Below, in pieces: positions 8,955-17,042 of a DNA stretch of 35,059 bases (position 1 is its first letter; the number at the start of each line of letters is the position of its first letter). Location: positions 912,137 through 947,195 of the forward strand of contig BFEA01000472.1 in NCBI GenBank assembly GCA_003427395.1, given 5' to 3'. The notes under the pieces were generated by a model. That model did no database searches. It saw only the letters and a list, made by a program, of their open reading frames with translations, and had not been told where the DNA came from. The stretch comes from Chara braunii. Its lineage: Eukaryota > Streptophyta > Charophyceae > Charales > Characeae. A program made the translations under genes and the position numbers.

Positions 8955-11209
8955 GGCCTCTCTTCCTCGGCCCGAGTATCTATGAACTTGATGCTGGATA
9001 CTTGGGGTTCTCTAACGGACAATCCTCCCGGTGACTCCACCATTTGAATGTGAGCCGCGCTGGAGGTACCTCCGTCCTCCGGCTTCTTCCCTAGCCTAGC
9101 CTCTTGAAGGGCCACCCTCTTATCCACGTTCACCTTCATCGATGGATAGAAGGAGACCGCCTCTCTGCTATCTCCCCACACAACCCACTTGTTTTCATTC
9201 AACTTGACCACTCCCAATCTTAACGCCTCCGTGAGATAAGGGCAGTCCCTTTTGATGTGGTTTTCTTCGTTGCAGTAGACACACCTGGCCCGAGCTTGGG
9301 GATTGTTGGGACGCGGACCCCCTTGTGCTATCGCCGCTATGGGCGCAGGCGGAGCCAATGGCTGCGGTGCCGGAGGTGGTGGCGCTCTAAACTCCGGTTG
9401 CAGCCCAGGGGCCCTAGTTTGAGGGGCATCTCCCCACCTTCCATCCCTAGCATCCTTCCAATGGGAGTTCCCCCAATCGGAATTACGATTCCCCCCTATT
9501 TCCTTGTCGTTCCTCCAACCTCCTTGGCCAATTGATTCGTTCCTCCATCCGGTAGGCCGGTCTCCCCACCGGGGACCAGGCGGGACCGGTGGTGGTCTAT
9601 CGCTCCGTCTTGGACCATCGTTCCGTGTCCCTCGCATGTTGCGGAGAGCCATGTCCAAGGTTTCTTTCATGTACTCTCTTACGTCTACCCCTCCCCCTGT
9701 GAAAACCACTTCGGCTACTTTCTCGAAATTTGCAGAATCCCTCGGGGTCTTTTCAAGGACCTCCTTCCTTTTTCCTTCAGGCAGGTCTAGCATGAACATT
9801 ACGCACCTGTCTACCTCGGACAGCATGCCCCTATCCACTAGGGTTTGGGATAAGCGTTTGAACCTTCGGGTGAAGGCTACCAAACTTTTCCCTTCCCCCC
9901 TTGAAATCCGTCGCAAGCCCTCTACGGTCGGGATTAAGTCATCACAGGCAAAAGTCTGCAATAGGCTTGCCCTGAAGGTCCTCCATCGACCATCCGAGGG
10001 GTAGATAGCCCGGATCGAGGTGTCCAATTCGGGGTCCGAGTGCTGGATAAAATAGTCGATCCACTCCCTTTCGGAGAATCTCTTGCGGTACGCGTAACTT
10101 TCCCATTTCTCCACGAACCCAGTTACATCTCGCCCATCGAAAAAAAGCGCCTCTAGATCCAGGTTGACGTCATAATAGGGCACCCGCCGGTCGTCATATC
10201 GGCGAAAATAGGGACCTTCCATAGGTCCATCGGTTGCCGGATCGTACGGCCTGTACCACGAGGGATCGGGCTCCTCTACCCGGCCTCGGGGTCTTGATGG
10301 CTCCCAAGGGTCTTCCCCGTAGCGACCCCGCTCATCCGGCCAGTCTGCTTCCCACCGGGCGTGGTCCTGCCCTCTAAAACTCCTCCGGGGCTCCATCCCT
10401 TGACTCCTGCCCGTTATCTCGCCAGGTGCCCAAGCTGCATCTGCCTCCCTCACGATCCATCTACGCGACCTACTTCCAGCCTCCATCGGCCTCTCTTCTC
10501 TAAACCCCCTTCTACTTGGCCCCCCTTCCTCCTCTCTTTGGAGTGGTCGGTACCTTCCCCTATCTCTTGGAAATTCCAGGGCTTCTCCCATTCTTGCGCA
10601 CGACAAATCCCCCCACCGAGATTCTACAGGGAGGCCTCTCGAGCCCTCGATCATCCCCTCCCACGCAGGCATTCGCCTTTCCGTGCCAATTCTTGGTCCC
10701 ACTAAGGCCTGCCTTTCACTGGCGACGCCCTCCGGAATCCTATCGGCCCATCTCTGCGGACGGCCGTCGGCCTCTGCTGACCCGCTCTCTCGCAGGTCTC
10801 TCCCGCCCCGACACACTTCTTCCTCTCCCCTAAGCGGTCGATATCCTTGTCTATCTCTAGAGAATTCTCGTTCTTCCTCTAATCGGGGTTCCGCATCCAT
10901 CAGGTCAGCCCACCGGGACTCCACCGGGACGCCTCTCACAGCTTCTGCTACCCCTTCGTTTACCGGCACCTGTGGCACCACATCTCTGTGCACTCGCACT
11001 TCCGTGCCGGCCCTTTGCCCCTCCGAAGCTGGTTTCTCCCCCGGAGCCATTTCCGGGACCCCTTCGGCCCTATCAAGCGTTTCCTTCCCCTCAGTCATTT
11101 CTTCCACTACCTTGCTTAGACTGGCCCCCGATTCGGGGCTCTTCACTATCCCCCTTCGTTCAGTGGTTTCCGGCGGACCAGGGAGACCAGCCCCCGCTTC
11201 ACTCTCCAT
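8864..11209 (-). CDS. gag: Gag polyprotein (capsid/nucleocapsid)
   Basis: This is an intact 781-codon frame from the ATG at 11209; an in-frame TAA lies two codons upstream, so the start is well defined. Residues 1-330 are charged and low-complexity and contain a ~100-residue duplication (residues ~92-155 and ~191-252, both with PVESRW and YRPL). A retrotransposon Gag/capsid-like core lies at about residues 345-545 (VEKWESYAY, SLVAFTRRFKRL, MLDLPEGKR). A Gly/Arg/Pro/Trp-rich stretch follows, then one CCHC zinc knuckle CVYCNEENHIKRDC (CX2CX4HX4C) at ~640-653. It should form the virus-like particle and bind RNA. It is the longest undamaged frame in the element. Confidence 0.9.
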   Translation of the reverse strand: MESEAGAGLPGPPETTERRGIVKSPESGASLSKVVEEMTEGKETLDRAEGVPEMAPGEKPASEGQRAGTEVRVHRDVVPQVPVNEGVAEAVRGVPVESRWADLMDAEPRLEEEREFSRDRQGYRPLRGEEEVCRGGRDLRESGSAEADGRPQRWADRIPEGVASERQALVGPRIGTERRMPAWEGMIEGSRGLPVESRWGDLSCARMGEALEFPRDRGRYRPLQREEEGGPSRRGFREERPMEAGSRSRRWIVREADAAWAPGEITGRSQGMEPRRSFRGQDHARWEADWPDERGRYGEDPWEPSRPRGRVEEPDPSWYRPYDPATDGPMEGPYFRRYDDRRVPYYDVNLDLEALFFDGRDVTGFVEKWESYAYRKRFSEREWIDYFIQHSDPELDTSIRAIYPSDGRWRTFRASLLQTFACDDLIPTVEGLRRISRGEGKSLVAFTRRFKRLSQTLVDRGMLSEVDRCVMFMLDLPEGKRKEVLEKTPRDSANFEKVAEVVFTGGGVDVREYMKETLDMALRNMRGTRNDGPRRSDRPPPVPPGPRWGDRPTGWRNESIGQGGWRNDKEIGGNRNSDWGNSHWKDARDGRWGDAPQTRAPGLQPEFRAPPPPAPQPLAPPAPIAAIAQGGPRPNNPQARARCVYCNEENHIKRDCPYLTEALRLGVVKLNENKWVVWGDSREAVSFYPSMKVNVDKRVALQEARLGKKPEDGGTSSAAHIQMVESPGGLSVREPQVSSIKFIDTRAEEERPCPRARAQGQGRRSGLRHLKTKRACRKVRR
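10454..10936 (-). repeat. Tandem duplication inside gag
   Basis: Two copies of a roughly 64-residue block, with a period of ~99 codons, share the order PVESRW, D(L), EF.RDR, YRPL, EEE, R..RE and RW. The copies have diverged, so the duplication is older than this insertion. Confidence 0.7.
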
Positions 11210-11259
11210 GCACCCTTACCCGCTACTTCTAGTCGCCTCCCTCACTACCGTCCATGTCA

Positions 11260-12120
11260 CTATCTTGGCTCGCCCTCTTCACCACTGTCTCTGTTACTTC
11301 CCGAGCTCTTCTCCTCCTCTGTTCCCCCCTCCTCCTCACTAGAATCCTCGTCCGCACTTTCTCCCTCCGACTCCTCACTGGTTACCGTCCACCAAGAATC
11401 CCTCAGTTTCTTCTCCTCACTAGCGGCCAATGCAAGATTAGCGACCTCTAGGTCCGAGACGCCTCTAACCCCCTCTTGCGCACACCTCCTAATCAAATCC
11501 CTATCCACATCACCCGGCTGCCTGGAGAATGGAGGCTTGATGAACTCCCCAACGCGTGCCCACCACTCGAAATCGGTGTCCTCCCTTGACTCCCAGCACT
11601 GGGTAAATAAATCGTGTCCCCCTTCCTCGCCCAGCGGGAATTTTTCTATCACTTGACTCCTCAATCGGACTTTCCTTGCGGTCTCGTCGTCCTTATAGAG
11701 TAGTCGATAGGCCTAGGTAGGGATATTCCAAGTCCTTCCGTGGCCTGCTCTCGGAACCTCTTCCCTCCCTCGGTATTCTACCTTATCAAACACGGGTCCC
11801 CCGATGCCAACCCTTCTCAACCTTTGTACTTGTTCTAGGGTTTTTTCGGCGATGCCTAGAGGGTCTTTTCCTTCTGCTAATTCAGTTGTGAAGGCTAGCT
11901 GGGCGTCAGGGGACAAAAAAATTTCCGCTTTTCTAGTGCAGCCGTTCTCGTCGAAGGCCACTGAGAACCTGACCACCGTCTCCTGCTCGTAAATCTCAAA
12001 GAACCCGGTAATCACATAGCCTTCTCCTCTAACCCTAGGAAGAGTCACTCCATATTTCCCTGCCCACGTAAAAACCCTCTCTATGATGCCGTAAGGGTTC
12101 CCCCTTTCGTATCTAATCAT
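11260..12120 (-). pseudogene. Cassette ORF f, possible family-B member with acidic tail (one TAG)
   Basis: I do not recognise the function. The frame starts with the ATG at 12120, 8 nt after the stop of the previous ORF (TGAGAACCCCTATG), and runs 286 codons to 11260, broken by one TAG at 11713-11715. The frame stays open for dozens of codons on both sides and has no ATG after the stop, so this reads as a nonsense mutation. The middle contains AEIFLSPDAQ...GKDPL, resembling SRIFLSKEG...GQDPL in ORF c. The last ~50 residues are very acidic and Ser/Glu-rich (SEESEGESADEDSSEEEGG). It ends 50 nt before gag. Confidence 0.55.
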
Positions 12121-12128
12121 AGGGGTTC

Positions 12129-12605
12129 TCACCTCACACCCGCTAACCGCTCGGCGGCTTCGACCAAGGAGTCTTCGCACCTAGCTCGACCTGCCCCCCT
12201 ATCCCCCTTCAGGGTTTGGCGCAAAGCCTCTTCGTATTCGCTCGTCCTATCCCAAAACCGAGTTTCCACAAGGTGTGTCCTAGACGTTAGTGGCGTTCCT
12301 AGACACCTTGAGTCCTCCTCGAACTTTCTCTCTACTTCCAACAAAGGCTCCCTCCAAGTCCTCGAGAATCTCACGCTACTCGCGTCTCTAATGCGGACCG
12401 AAAAGGTAGCTAGTGTGGTCCAGTTCCTTCTCTTCCACAAAGCCAGCCTCCGGACTTCCACTAGAAACTCCGTATCGGCGCGGACTATCCGGTCCTCCCT
12501 CAAGTCCGGGTTAAGCTCGGCACCTCCCTCAACCCTAACCTCGCTCCCGTCTTCGTAGGTCTCTAGTTCCCAGCGAATCTTGTTTGAGACGAAAGAGGCT
12601 CTCAT
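12129..12605 (-). CDS. Cassette ORF e, unknown protein (158 aa)
   Basis: The ATG at 12605 lies 4 nt after the stop of ORF d (TAAGGGGATG). The protein is charged and Arg/Glu-rich with an apparently beta-rich centre (TEFLVEVRRLALW, TFSVRIRD) and a C-terminal helix. The centre is weakly like the family-B pattern, but this is not firm. It has no internal stop, signal peptide or membrane segment, and no known domain is recognised. Confidence 0.55.
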   Translation of the reverse strand: MRASFVSNKIRWELETYEDGSEVRVEGGAELNPDLREDRIVRADTEFLVEVRRLALWKRRNWTTLATFSVRIRDASSVRFSRTWREPLLEVERKFEEDSRCLGTPLTSRTHLVETRFWDRTSEYEEALRQTLKGDRGAGRARCEDSLVEAAERLAGVR

Positions 12606-12609
12606 CCCC

Positions 12610-12798
12610 TTACCCCAAGAGAAGGTCTATCGTGACCTCGTCGAGGATCGCGATCGTGGCCGTTTCTAGTAGCTTGATTCTTGCCAAGGACCCTGGCCTA
12701 GCCCTCCTTTCTTCCTCCCAGCACAGAGCAAGGATCCGCTGAACTTCGTCCCTCACTCTATCCAACCCCACGAGCCCCTCAAGGTCCGGCTCGGTCAT
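12610..12798 (-). CDS. Cassette ORF d, small unknown protein (62 aa)
   Basis: The ATG at 12798 overlaps the 3' end of ORF c by 20 nt, the same overlap as between b2 and b3. The peptide is predicted helical and acidic (LEGLVGLDRVRDEVQRIL) with a hydrophobic end (AILDEVTIDLLLG). No family is recognised. It is short, and the tight packing is the main support. Confidence 0.42.
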   Translation of the reverse strand: MTEPDLEGLVGLDRVRDEVQRILALCWEEERRARPGSLARIKLLETATIAILDEVTIDLLLG

Positions 12799-13536
12799 CC
12801 CCTAATTTCCGTCGACGACATGCTATAGCTACCCGAATCAAATCAGAGGGGTCGAATCCCGCTAGCTCTCCCTCACAGATCTTGCCTAAATATCTCCACG
12901 ATATCTTAGATTCTCTNGCGTGNCGACCCCACCCNTCAAAAGCGTAACCCAGGTCCTCTAGGGTCGACCAATCGTCCCTACAGNGGTCCCGAAAACACCA
13001 AGTTAGCAAGGTGTGTAGGTNTGATCCCGTGAACCTGAACTGACTTAGGATGGAAACCCTTCTTCCTACCGCCTTCTTAACAGCCTCTGAGGGGTAAACC
13101 CGCTCAAAAATGAATCGGGGAACCTCCACANGCTCGCTGGAGAGGAACCGCGNTATCTCTTCCCAACCCCCGTAGGTCACTAGATATTCCTCTTCGCACC
13201 CCTCGTGAGGTCCCAACCCCTCCACTAACTCCCCTAGCCGGCCCCTTACGGCTTGAGCGTCCCAGAGAGGGTCCTGCCCAGTCCGTAGGCTACGCGCTAT
13301 CTCCACAAAGCCTTCCTTCGAGAGGAATATCCTGCTTCTCCAACCACGACCGGTCCCTCGCGACTCACCACGAAGCGTACAAACGCCTTCCCTCGTCGGG
13401 TCCCCCCCTCCTCTCGTAGGAGAGTCCTAGCTGGTTCGGCCAGCCGGGCCCTAGGCAGAGTGATTCTAATAACCTCTCCGGTATCCTTTACGGGCTCTAT
13501 GGACGCCCAGAGAGTCATCGGAATCCCTCTTATCAT
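12779..13536 (-). pseudogene. Cassette ORF c, family-B member (frameshifted)
   Basis: The first part (from ATG 13536) gives 79 codons ending at a TAG at 13297. The second part, in the -1 frame, is open from upstream of 13306 and contains no Met at all, so it cannot be a separate ATG-started gene. The second frame reads SRIFLSKEGFVEIARSL...GQDPL just upstream of the overlap, matching the V/I-Y/F-L/V-x-x-E-x-W/F pattern of b1-b3. I therefore read one gene with a frameshift near 13300-13345. Seven Ns lie in the second part. Function is unknown. It starts 78 nt after b3, the loosest spacing in the cassette. Confidence 0.5.
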
Positions 13537-13613
13537 CGGCCCTCAAAACCCCTCCGGTTTGCCACCTGCTCCTCTCCGAAGAAGCGAGCGTACGGGACGT
13601 CCGCGACGAGGGA

Positions 13614-14261
13614 TCAGAATCCCTCAAACTCCCTCAATCTTCCAAATATGGTGGGTAGTTCACTCCTGGGGGGAATCCCCGCGTCCACGCACCGCGTATA
13701 AAGCCAAAACAACCCCCTAGCCCGTACCCCGGATTCTCGAGCAGCCCTAAGCACCGCTACTACTTTCTCTTCCGGGTCCCTTAGGAACGAACTGGCCACG
13801 AACTGGGGCAAGTTAGCGTGAAGGANNCCGGAAGCGCGAGGGACCTCNCCGGGCTCGGCGAAGGAAACTAGGGACCACGACTCGAAAGTCCCNTCCTCGT
13901 AATCTGTTAANACCAGGTTNTTCGCCAACAGCCTGGCGGACTCTCGGTACTCAAAGTGCGTAAGCCGCCCGGTCACTAAGCCCCTCCAGACCTCGGTCCA
14001 CCTCTCTTCGTCGAAAAAAATGGTGGCTCGNATTTCTAGGAANCGACCGATGTCGGGNGGGCCNCCTCTCTCCACACCCTCTTTCCAAGTGAGCCTTCGC
14101 GCTCGAACCCACACGTAGGCCCCTTCTCTGATTAATCCCCCCTTCTCAACACTCATCCAATAAGGAGTCACCTGAGGATCTCCTGGGATCAAGACCTTCT
14201 CAGGATCACTGGCCTCTATTGATTCTACCACCCCTTCTTCACTAAGGACGAACTTCACCAT
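13614..14261 (-). CDS. Cassette ORF b3, family-B protein (215 aa)
   Basis: The preferred start is the ATG at 14261 (MVKFVLSEEG), which overlaps the end of b2 by 20 nt and aligns with the starts of b1 (MVRIIKG) and b2 (MVFRDKK); a longer frame back to 14327 is possible. Shared blocks are GAYVWVRARRL, ATIFFDEERWTEVWRGLVTG and near the end YTRCVDAGIPPR..L..IF. Several Ns fall inside it, consistent with an assembly consensus of many element copies. No known domain, signal peptide or membrane segment is seen; function is unknown. Confidence 0.6.
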   Translation of the reverse strand: MVKFVLSEEGVVESIEASDPEKVLIPGDPQVTPYWMSVEKGGLIREGAYVWVRARRLTWKEGVERXGXPDIGXFLEXRATIFFDEERWTEVWRGLVTGRLTHFEYRESARLLAXNLXLTDYEXGTFESWSLVSFAEPXEVPRASXXLHANLPQFVASSFLRDPEEKVVAVLRAARESGVRARGLFWLYTRCVDAGIPPRSELPTIFGRLREFEGF

Positions 14262-14925
14262 CGGCTTTCGGCGCCCTAAAGACCCAACTGTGATAATCTT
14301 CCGGAGAGAGAGTGTAGGTCTTCTCAAAAGAACCCATTCTACGGAAAATTCCCCAGAGTCTCCTGCGCGGCGGAATACCTTGATCGATGCAGTGTGTATA
14401 GAGTATCCACAGGGACCAGAAGGTAAGGTCCAAACCCCTACCTCTCTCTAGAAGACGCACTATCCTTTCCTCGTTTGCCCTAGGGAACAGGTAAGATGGC
14501 ACCCTCAGAGTCAAGGGGTATCTTGACCTTGGAAGCTCTTCCTTCCTCGCGAACCTCTCCTTTTCCACGCGTACAAATGCAAATCGCTCTCTAACCCTGC
14601 CTATCCATTCTCCTCTTACCTCTCTTGCTTCCCGCAACAGTCTTTCCAGCCCACCCCCTTGTCCCAGAACTAGGGGTGCAACAAGTTTTTTCCAGGCTTC
14701 CGGTGCTACGTAAATAACCGTGGTCACCTCAAGGCTCCGTCCAACACTTTGGCCTTCTACTTCCTTGGACTCTACCCACACAAATTCCCCACTGACCGTG
14801 GACCGGCCCTCTTCTACCCTTTCCCAATCAGGGACTTCCCCGTTGCTAGGGATCAGCCTAAGGGCCTCCCTCTCTTCTAATGGGGACTCTAAGAAGCACC
14901 ACCACTTTTTATCACGGAACACCAT
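14242..14925 (-). CDS. Cassette ORF b2, family-B protein (227 aa)
   Basis: The ATG at 14925 lies 4 nt after the stop of b1. The frame is intact with no Ns and is the best representative of the family. Blocks are an N-terminal short beta region, GEFVWVESKEVEG, TTVIYVAPEAWKKLVAPLVLG (residues ~70-90), a basic middle, VPSYLFPRANEERIVRLLERG and a C-terminal LYTHCIDQGIPPRRRLWGIF. The same order is seen in b1 and b3. Function is unknown. Its position between primer-binding site and gag, on the sense strand, means it would be carried on the genomic transcript. Confidence 0.62.
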   Translation of the reverse strand: MVFRDKKWWCFLESPLEEREALRLIPSNGEVPDWERVEEGRSTVSGEFVWVESKEVEGQSVGRSLEVTTVIYVAPEAWKKLVAPLVLGQGGGLERLLREAREVRGEWIGRVRERFAFVRVEKERFARKEELPRSRYPLTLRVPSYLFPRANEERIVRLLERGRGLDLTFWSLWILYTHCIDQGIPPRRRLWGIFRRMGSFEKTYTLSPEDYHSWVFRAPKADGEVRP

Positions 14926-14929
14926 TCAT

Positions 14930-15673
14930 CTAAAAGACCCTCTGTGGCACCCCGAAGACCCTTTGGTAACCGTAGTCTCTTCCTCCCTCGTGGTCCCGGG
15001 TGGACTCCCTAAGGATCCCGGCACGGATCCTACAAGCCTTGATCCCGTATGGCACCGGGTTATCTACGTAGTAGGAGTAGTACCAATGGAGTGACCTAAC
15101 AGAGAGCTGCCAACCCCTTTCCCGCACTATGGACCGCACTACCCTGTCGTATCGTTCCTCCTTCCCGCTCACCCTTCAGAAAACAAATGATGGGAATATG
15201 GCCCTGACGCACCCTGTGGCACGAGGGTACTCTCCGTCCCGGGCGCAGGTCACCCTCACCTCAACGGGTGGGCAGTGTCTAAGGGGGTCAGCCTCAAAGA
15301 TCTGCCTCAAAATCGGCCCTGATCGGGCTTCCCAATGATCCGCACGGTACCACCCCAGGACCAAATGAGTGACGTACTCGACCCAAGCTTCCCTACTCAA
15401 GTAGACTGTTCCTTCCGCACGGATCACTGTTCGCCTGAGTCTCTTCCCGTTCTGGGGCCTGTTCCGGGACCACTTGTCCCCCTCCCAAGTTCCCACTGCG
15501 AAACGAGCCCAGAGGAAAACCCCTCTCTCTAGCTCTACCCCTCTCTCGCGACCGGCTAGATACCGCTCCGTGCCGTGGTCTAAAGGGAAGCTGAAGCACT
15601 CTCGGTCTTTGCTTAAATCAGCTTTCTCAATCCGAACCCCTTCTTCTTCAGTACCCTTTATGATTCTAACCAT
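14930..15673 (-). pseudogene. Cassette ORF b1, family-B protein (one in-frame TGA)
   Basis: The ATG at 15673 overlaps the stop of a2 by 8 nt (ATGGTTAG). The 248-codon frame is interrupted by a TGA at 15176-15178. The part after the stop continues the family alignment (EERYDRVVRSIVRERG, then LHWYYSYYVDNPVPYG, matching EERIVRLLERG and LYTHCIDQGIPP of b2). Upstream blocks are GVFLWARFAVG and GTVYLSREAWVEYVTHLVLG. A GTG at 15172 could restart translation but is an unlikely eukaryotic start. Function is unknown. Confidence 0.55.
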
Positions 15674-16031
15674 CCCCTAGGACTATCTCCTCTATGATTT
15701 GAACTACCGCTCTCCACTCGTCCGACCCGTCCAGGAAGGCGTCCGGAATAGTGGGGACTGGCCTACCCCCTCGCGGATACGTCCGGCACCCCAACGAGTA
15801 GAAATAGTTAATTTCGTAAGCCCCTAGCAGCTGCCTCTCAAGCTGCGTGTGACCGATCGCCTCCTCCCAACTATCCAAATATCCCGCCGCTCTATCTACC
15901 CCCTCTTCCACGTACAAGGCTATGTCGAAGTGCCCGGTCCACCAGTAAAAGGTATAGCACCAAACATCTACTCCGCCTATATCACCCACACTAATCCCTG
16001 CAGGCTGAAACTCCAAAGGCCTCGAGCTCAT
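15666..16031 (-). CDS. Cassette ORF a2, family-A protein (121 aa)
   Basis: The preferred ATG is at 16031, where it forms an ATGA overlap with the stop of a1; the frame is open back to 16082. The protein begins MSSRPLEF and contains GVDVWCYTFYWWTGHFDI, SWEEAIG, YFYSLGCRTYPRGGRP and IPDAFLDGSDEW. It is about half identical to a1 over the C-terminal half. It is rich in Trp, Tyr and Phe, with no signal peptide or membrane helix. I do not recognise the family. Confidence 0.62.
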   Translation of the reverse strand: MSSRPLEFQPAGISVGDIGGVDVWCYTFYWWTGHFDIALYVEEGVDRAAGYLDSWEEAIGHTQLERQLLGAYEINYFYSLGCRTYPRGGRPVPTIPDAFLDGSDEWRAVVQIIEEIVLGDG

Positions 16032-16442
16032 GGATCCGCCGTTCTCACTATATGCTTCACTATCCCTACTAGTACTTTCCATCCATCCGACCCATCAAGA
16101 TAAGCGTCTGGAATTACCGGTGCCGGGCGACCACCTCTCGGGTAGGTACGATATCCTAGAGAGTAGAAATACTTGAATCCGTAACCCCTTAACTCCTCCC
16201 GCGAACAGCGGGAGTCGCCTATCGCCTCTTCCCACCCNNNNNNNNNNNNNNNNNNNNNNNNNNNNNNNNNNNNNNNNNNNNNNNNNNNNNNNNNNNNNNN
16301 NNNNNNNNNNNNNNNNNNNNNNNNNNNNNNNNNNNNNNNNNNNNNNNNNNNNNNNNNNNNNNNNNNNNNNNNNNNNNCACCACACATCAACACTTCCGTG
16401 GGTACACACACTAATCCATTCGGGAGTGGCTTCTAGGCTCAT
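16028..16442 (-). CDS. Cassette ORF a1, family-A protein (interrupted by assembly gap)
   Basis: The start is the ATG at 16442 (MSLEATPEWISV, then GSVDVW), aligning with the N-terminus of a2. A run of 140 Ns (16238-16377) covers the middle. After the gap GWEEAIGD, YFYSLGYRTYPRGGRP and IPDAYLDGSDGW match a2 closely. The frame on the two sides differs only because the gap length is arbitrary. Its TGA overlaps the a2 start codon. A tandem duplicate of a2; function is unknown. Confidence 0.58.
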
Positions 16443-17042
16443 ACAGTATAATCAAAGGAAACTTCCCTAAATTCTCACTTCCTATTGGTCACTCGAGAGA
16501 CCACCTCTATCCCGCGAGGAAGAGAAGCCTGTGAGCTCAGAAGGATCAAATGGACCAGAGAAGGAACGCCGTCTCACTCGGCTACCTTCCTGTCCTCCCC
16601 CGCTGAGAGACTCCTCCCCACTCCCGGCCTAGAGACTAGCCGCGGACACAGGTTATCCCCGAGGAAGGGTGGCAACCCCCTCCCCAGAGTCGGACCGAAG
16701 TCACACACCCGCACCCTACGTCCCCCACTAAACCGACCTCTAGTCCTAATTAGCCTATCCGGTACCACACCTCTACTCGGCCCACCTCAAGCGTGGAATT
16801 ACCCGGGTCCCAGGACAAGATCCACCTATGTATCGGAAATCGCTAGCCTATCTATTCCCTCCCCATTCTCCTCATCGTGAACTCTTCTCACTTCGTTCCC
16901 TTCTCCCTTTTTCGCCTCCTACTGCCTCTTTTCTCTCTTGGAATCACCGGAAGATCGGGGAATGTAAAAAAAGGGTGGGAAGAGCGGAGCTTTTAGGAAG
17001 AGGCTCTCAGGTGGGGTCAATAAACATACGTACCTTGGGTCT
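16443..17042 (-). other. Leader segment without a convincing gene
   Basis: No frame of convincing quality was found between the leader ORF and the small-ORF cassette. On the minus strand a good 5' splice-site-like sequence, CAAG|GTACGTATG, lies at 17037-17025, right after the leader ORF stop. An intron here could bring the cassette or gag closer to the cap, but no acceptor was firmly assigned. Confidence 0.35.

Noticed and set aside
11260-16442. Bacterial or viral contamination suggested by the operon-like layout
   Set aside because: The ORFs lie between a tRNA-Asp primer-binding site and gag within matching LTRs, on the same strand as pol, so they belong to the retroelement.
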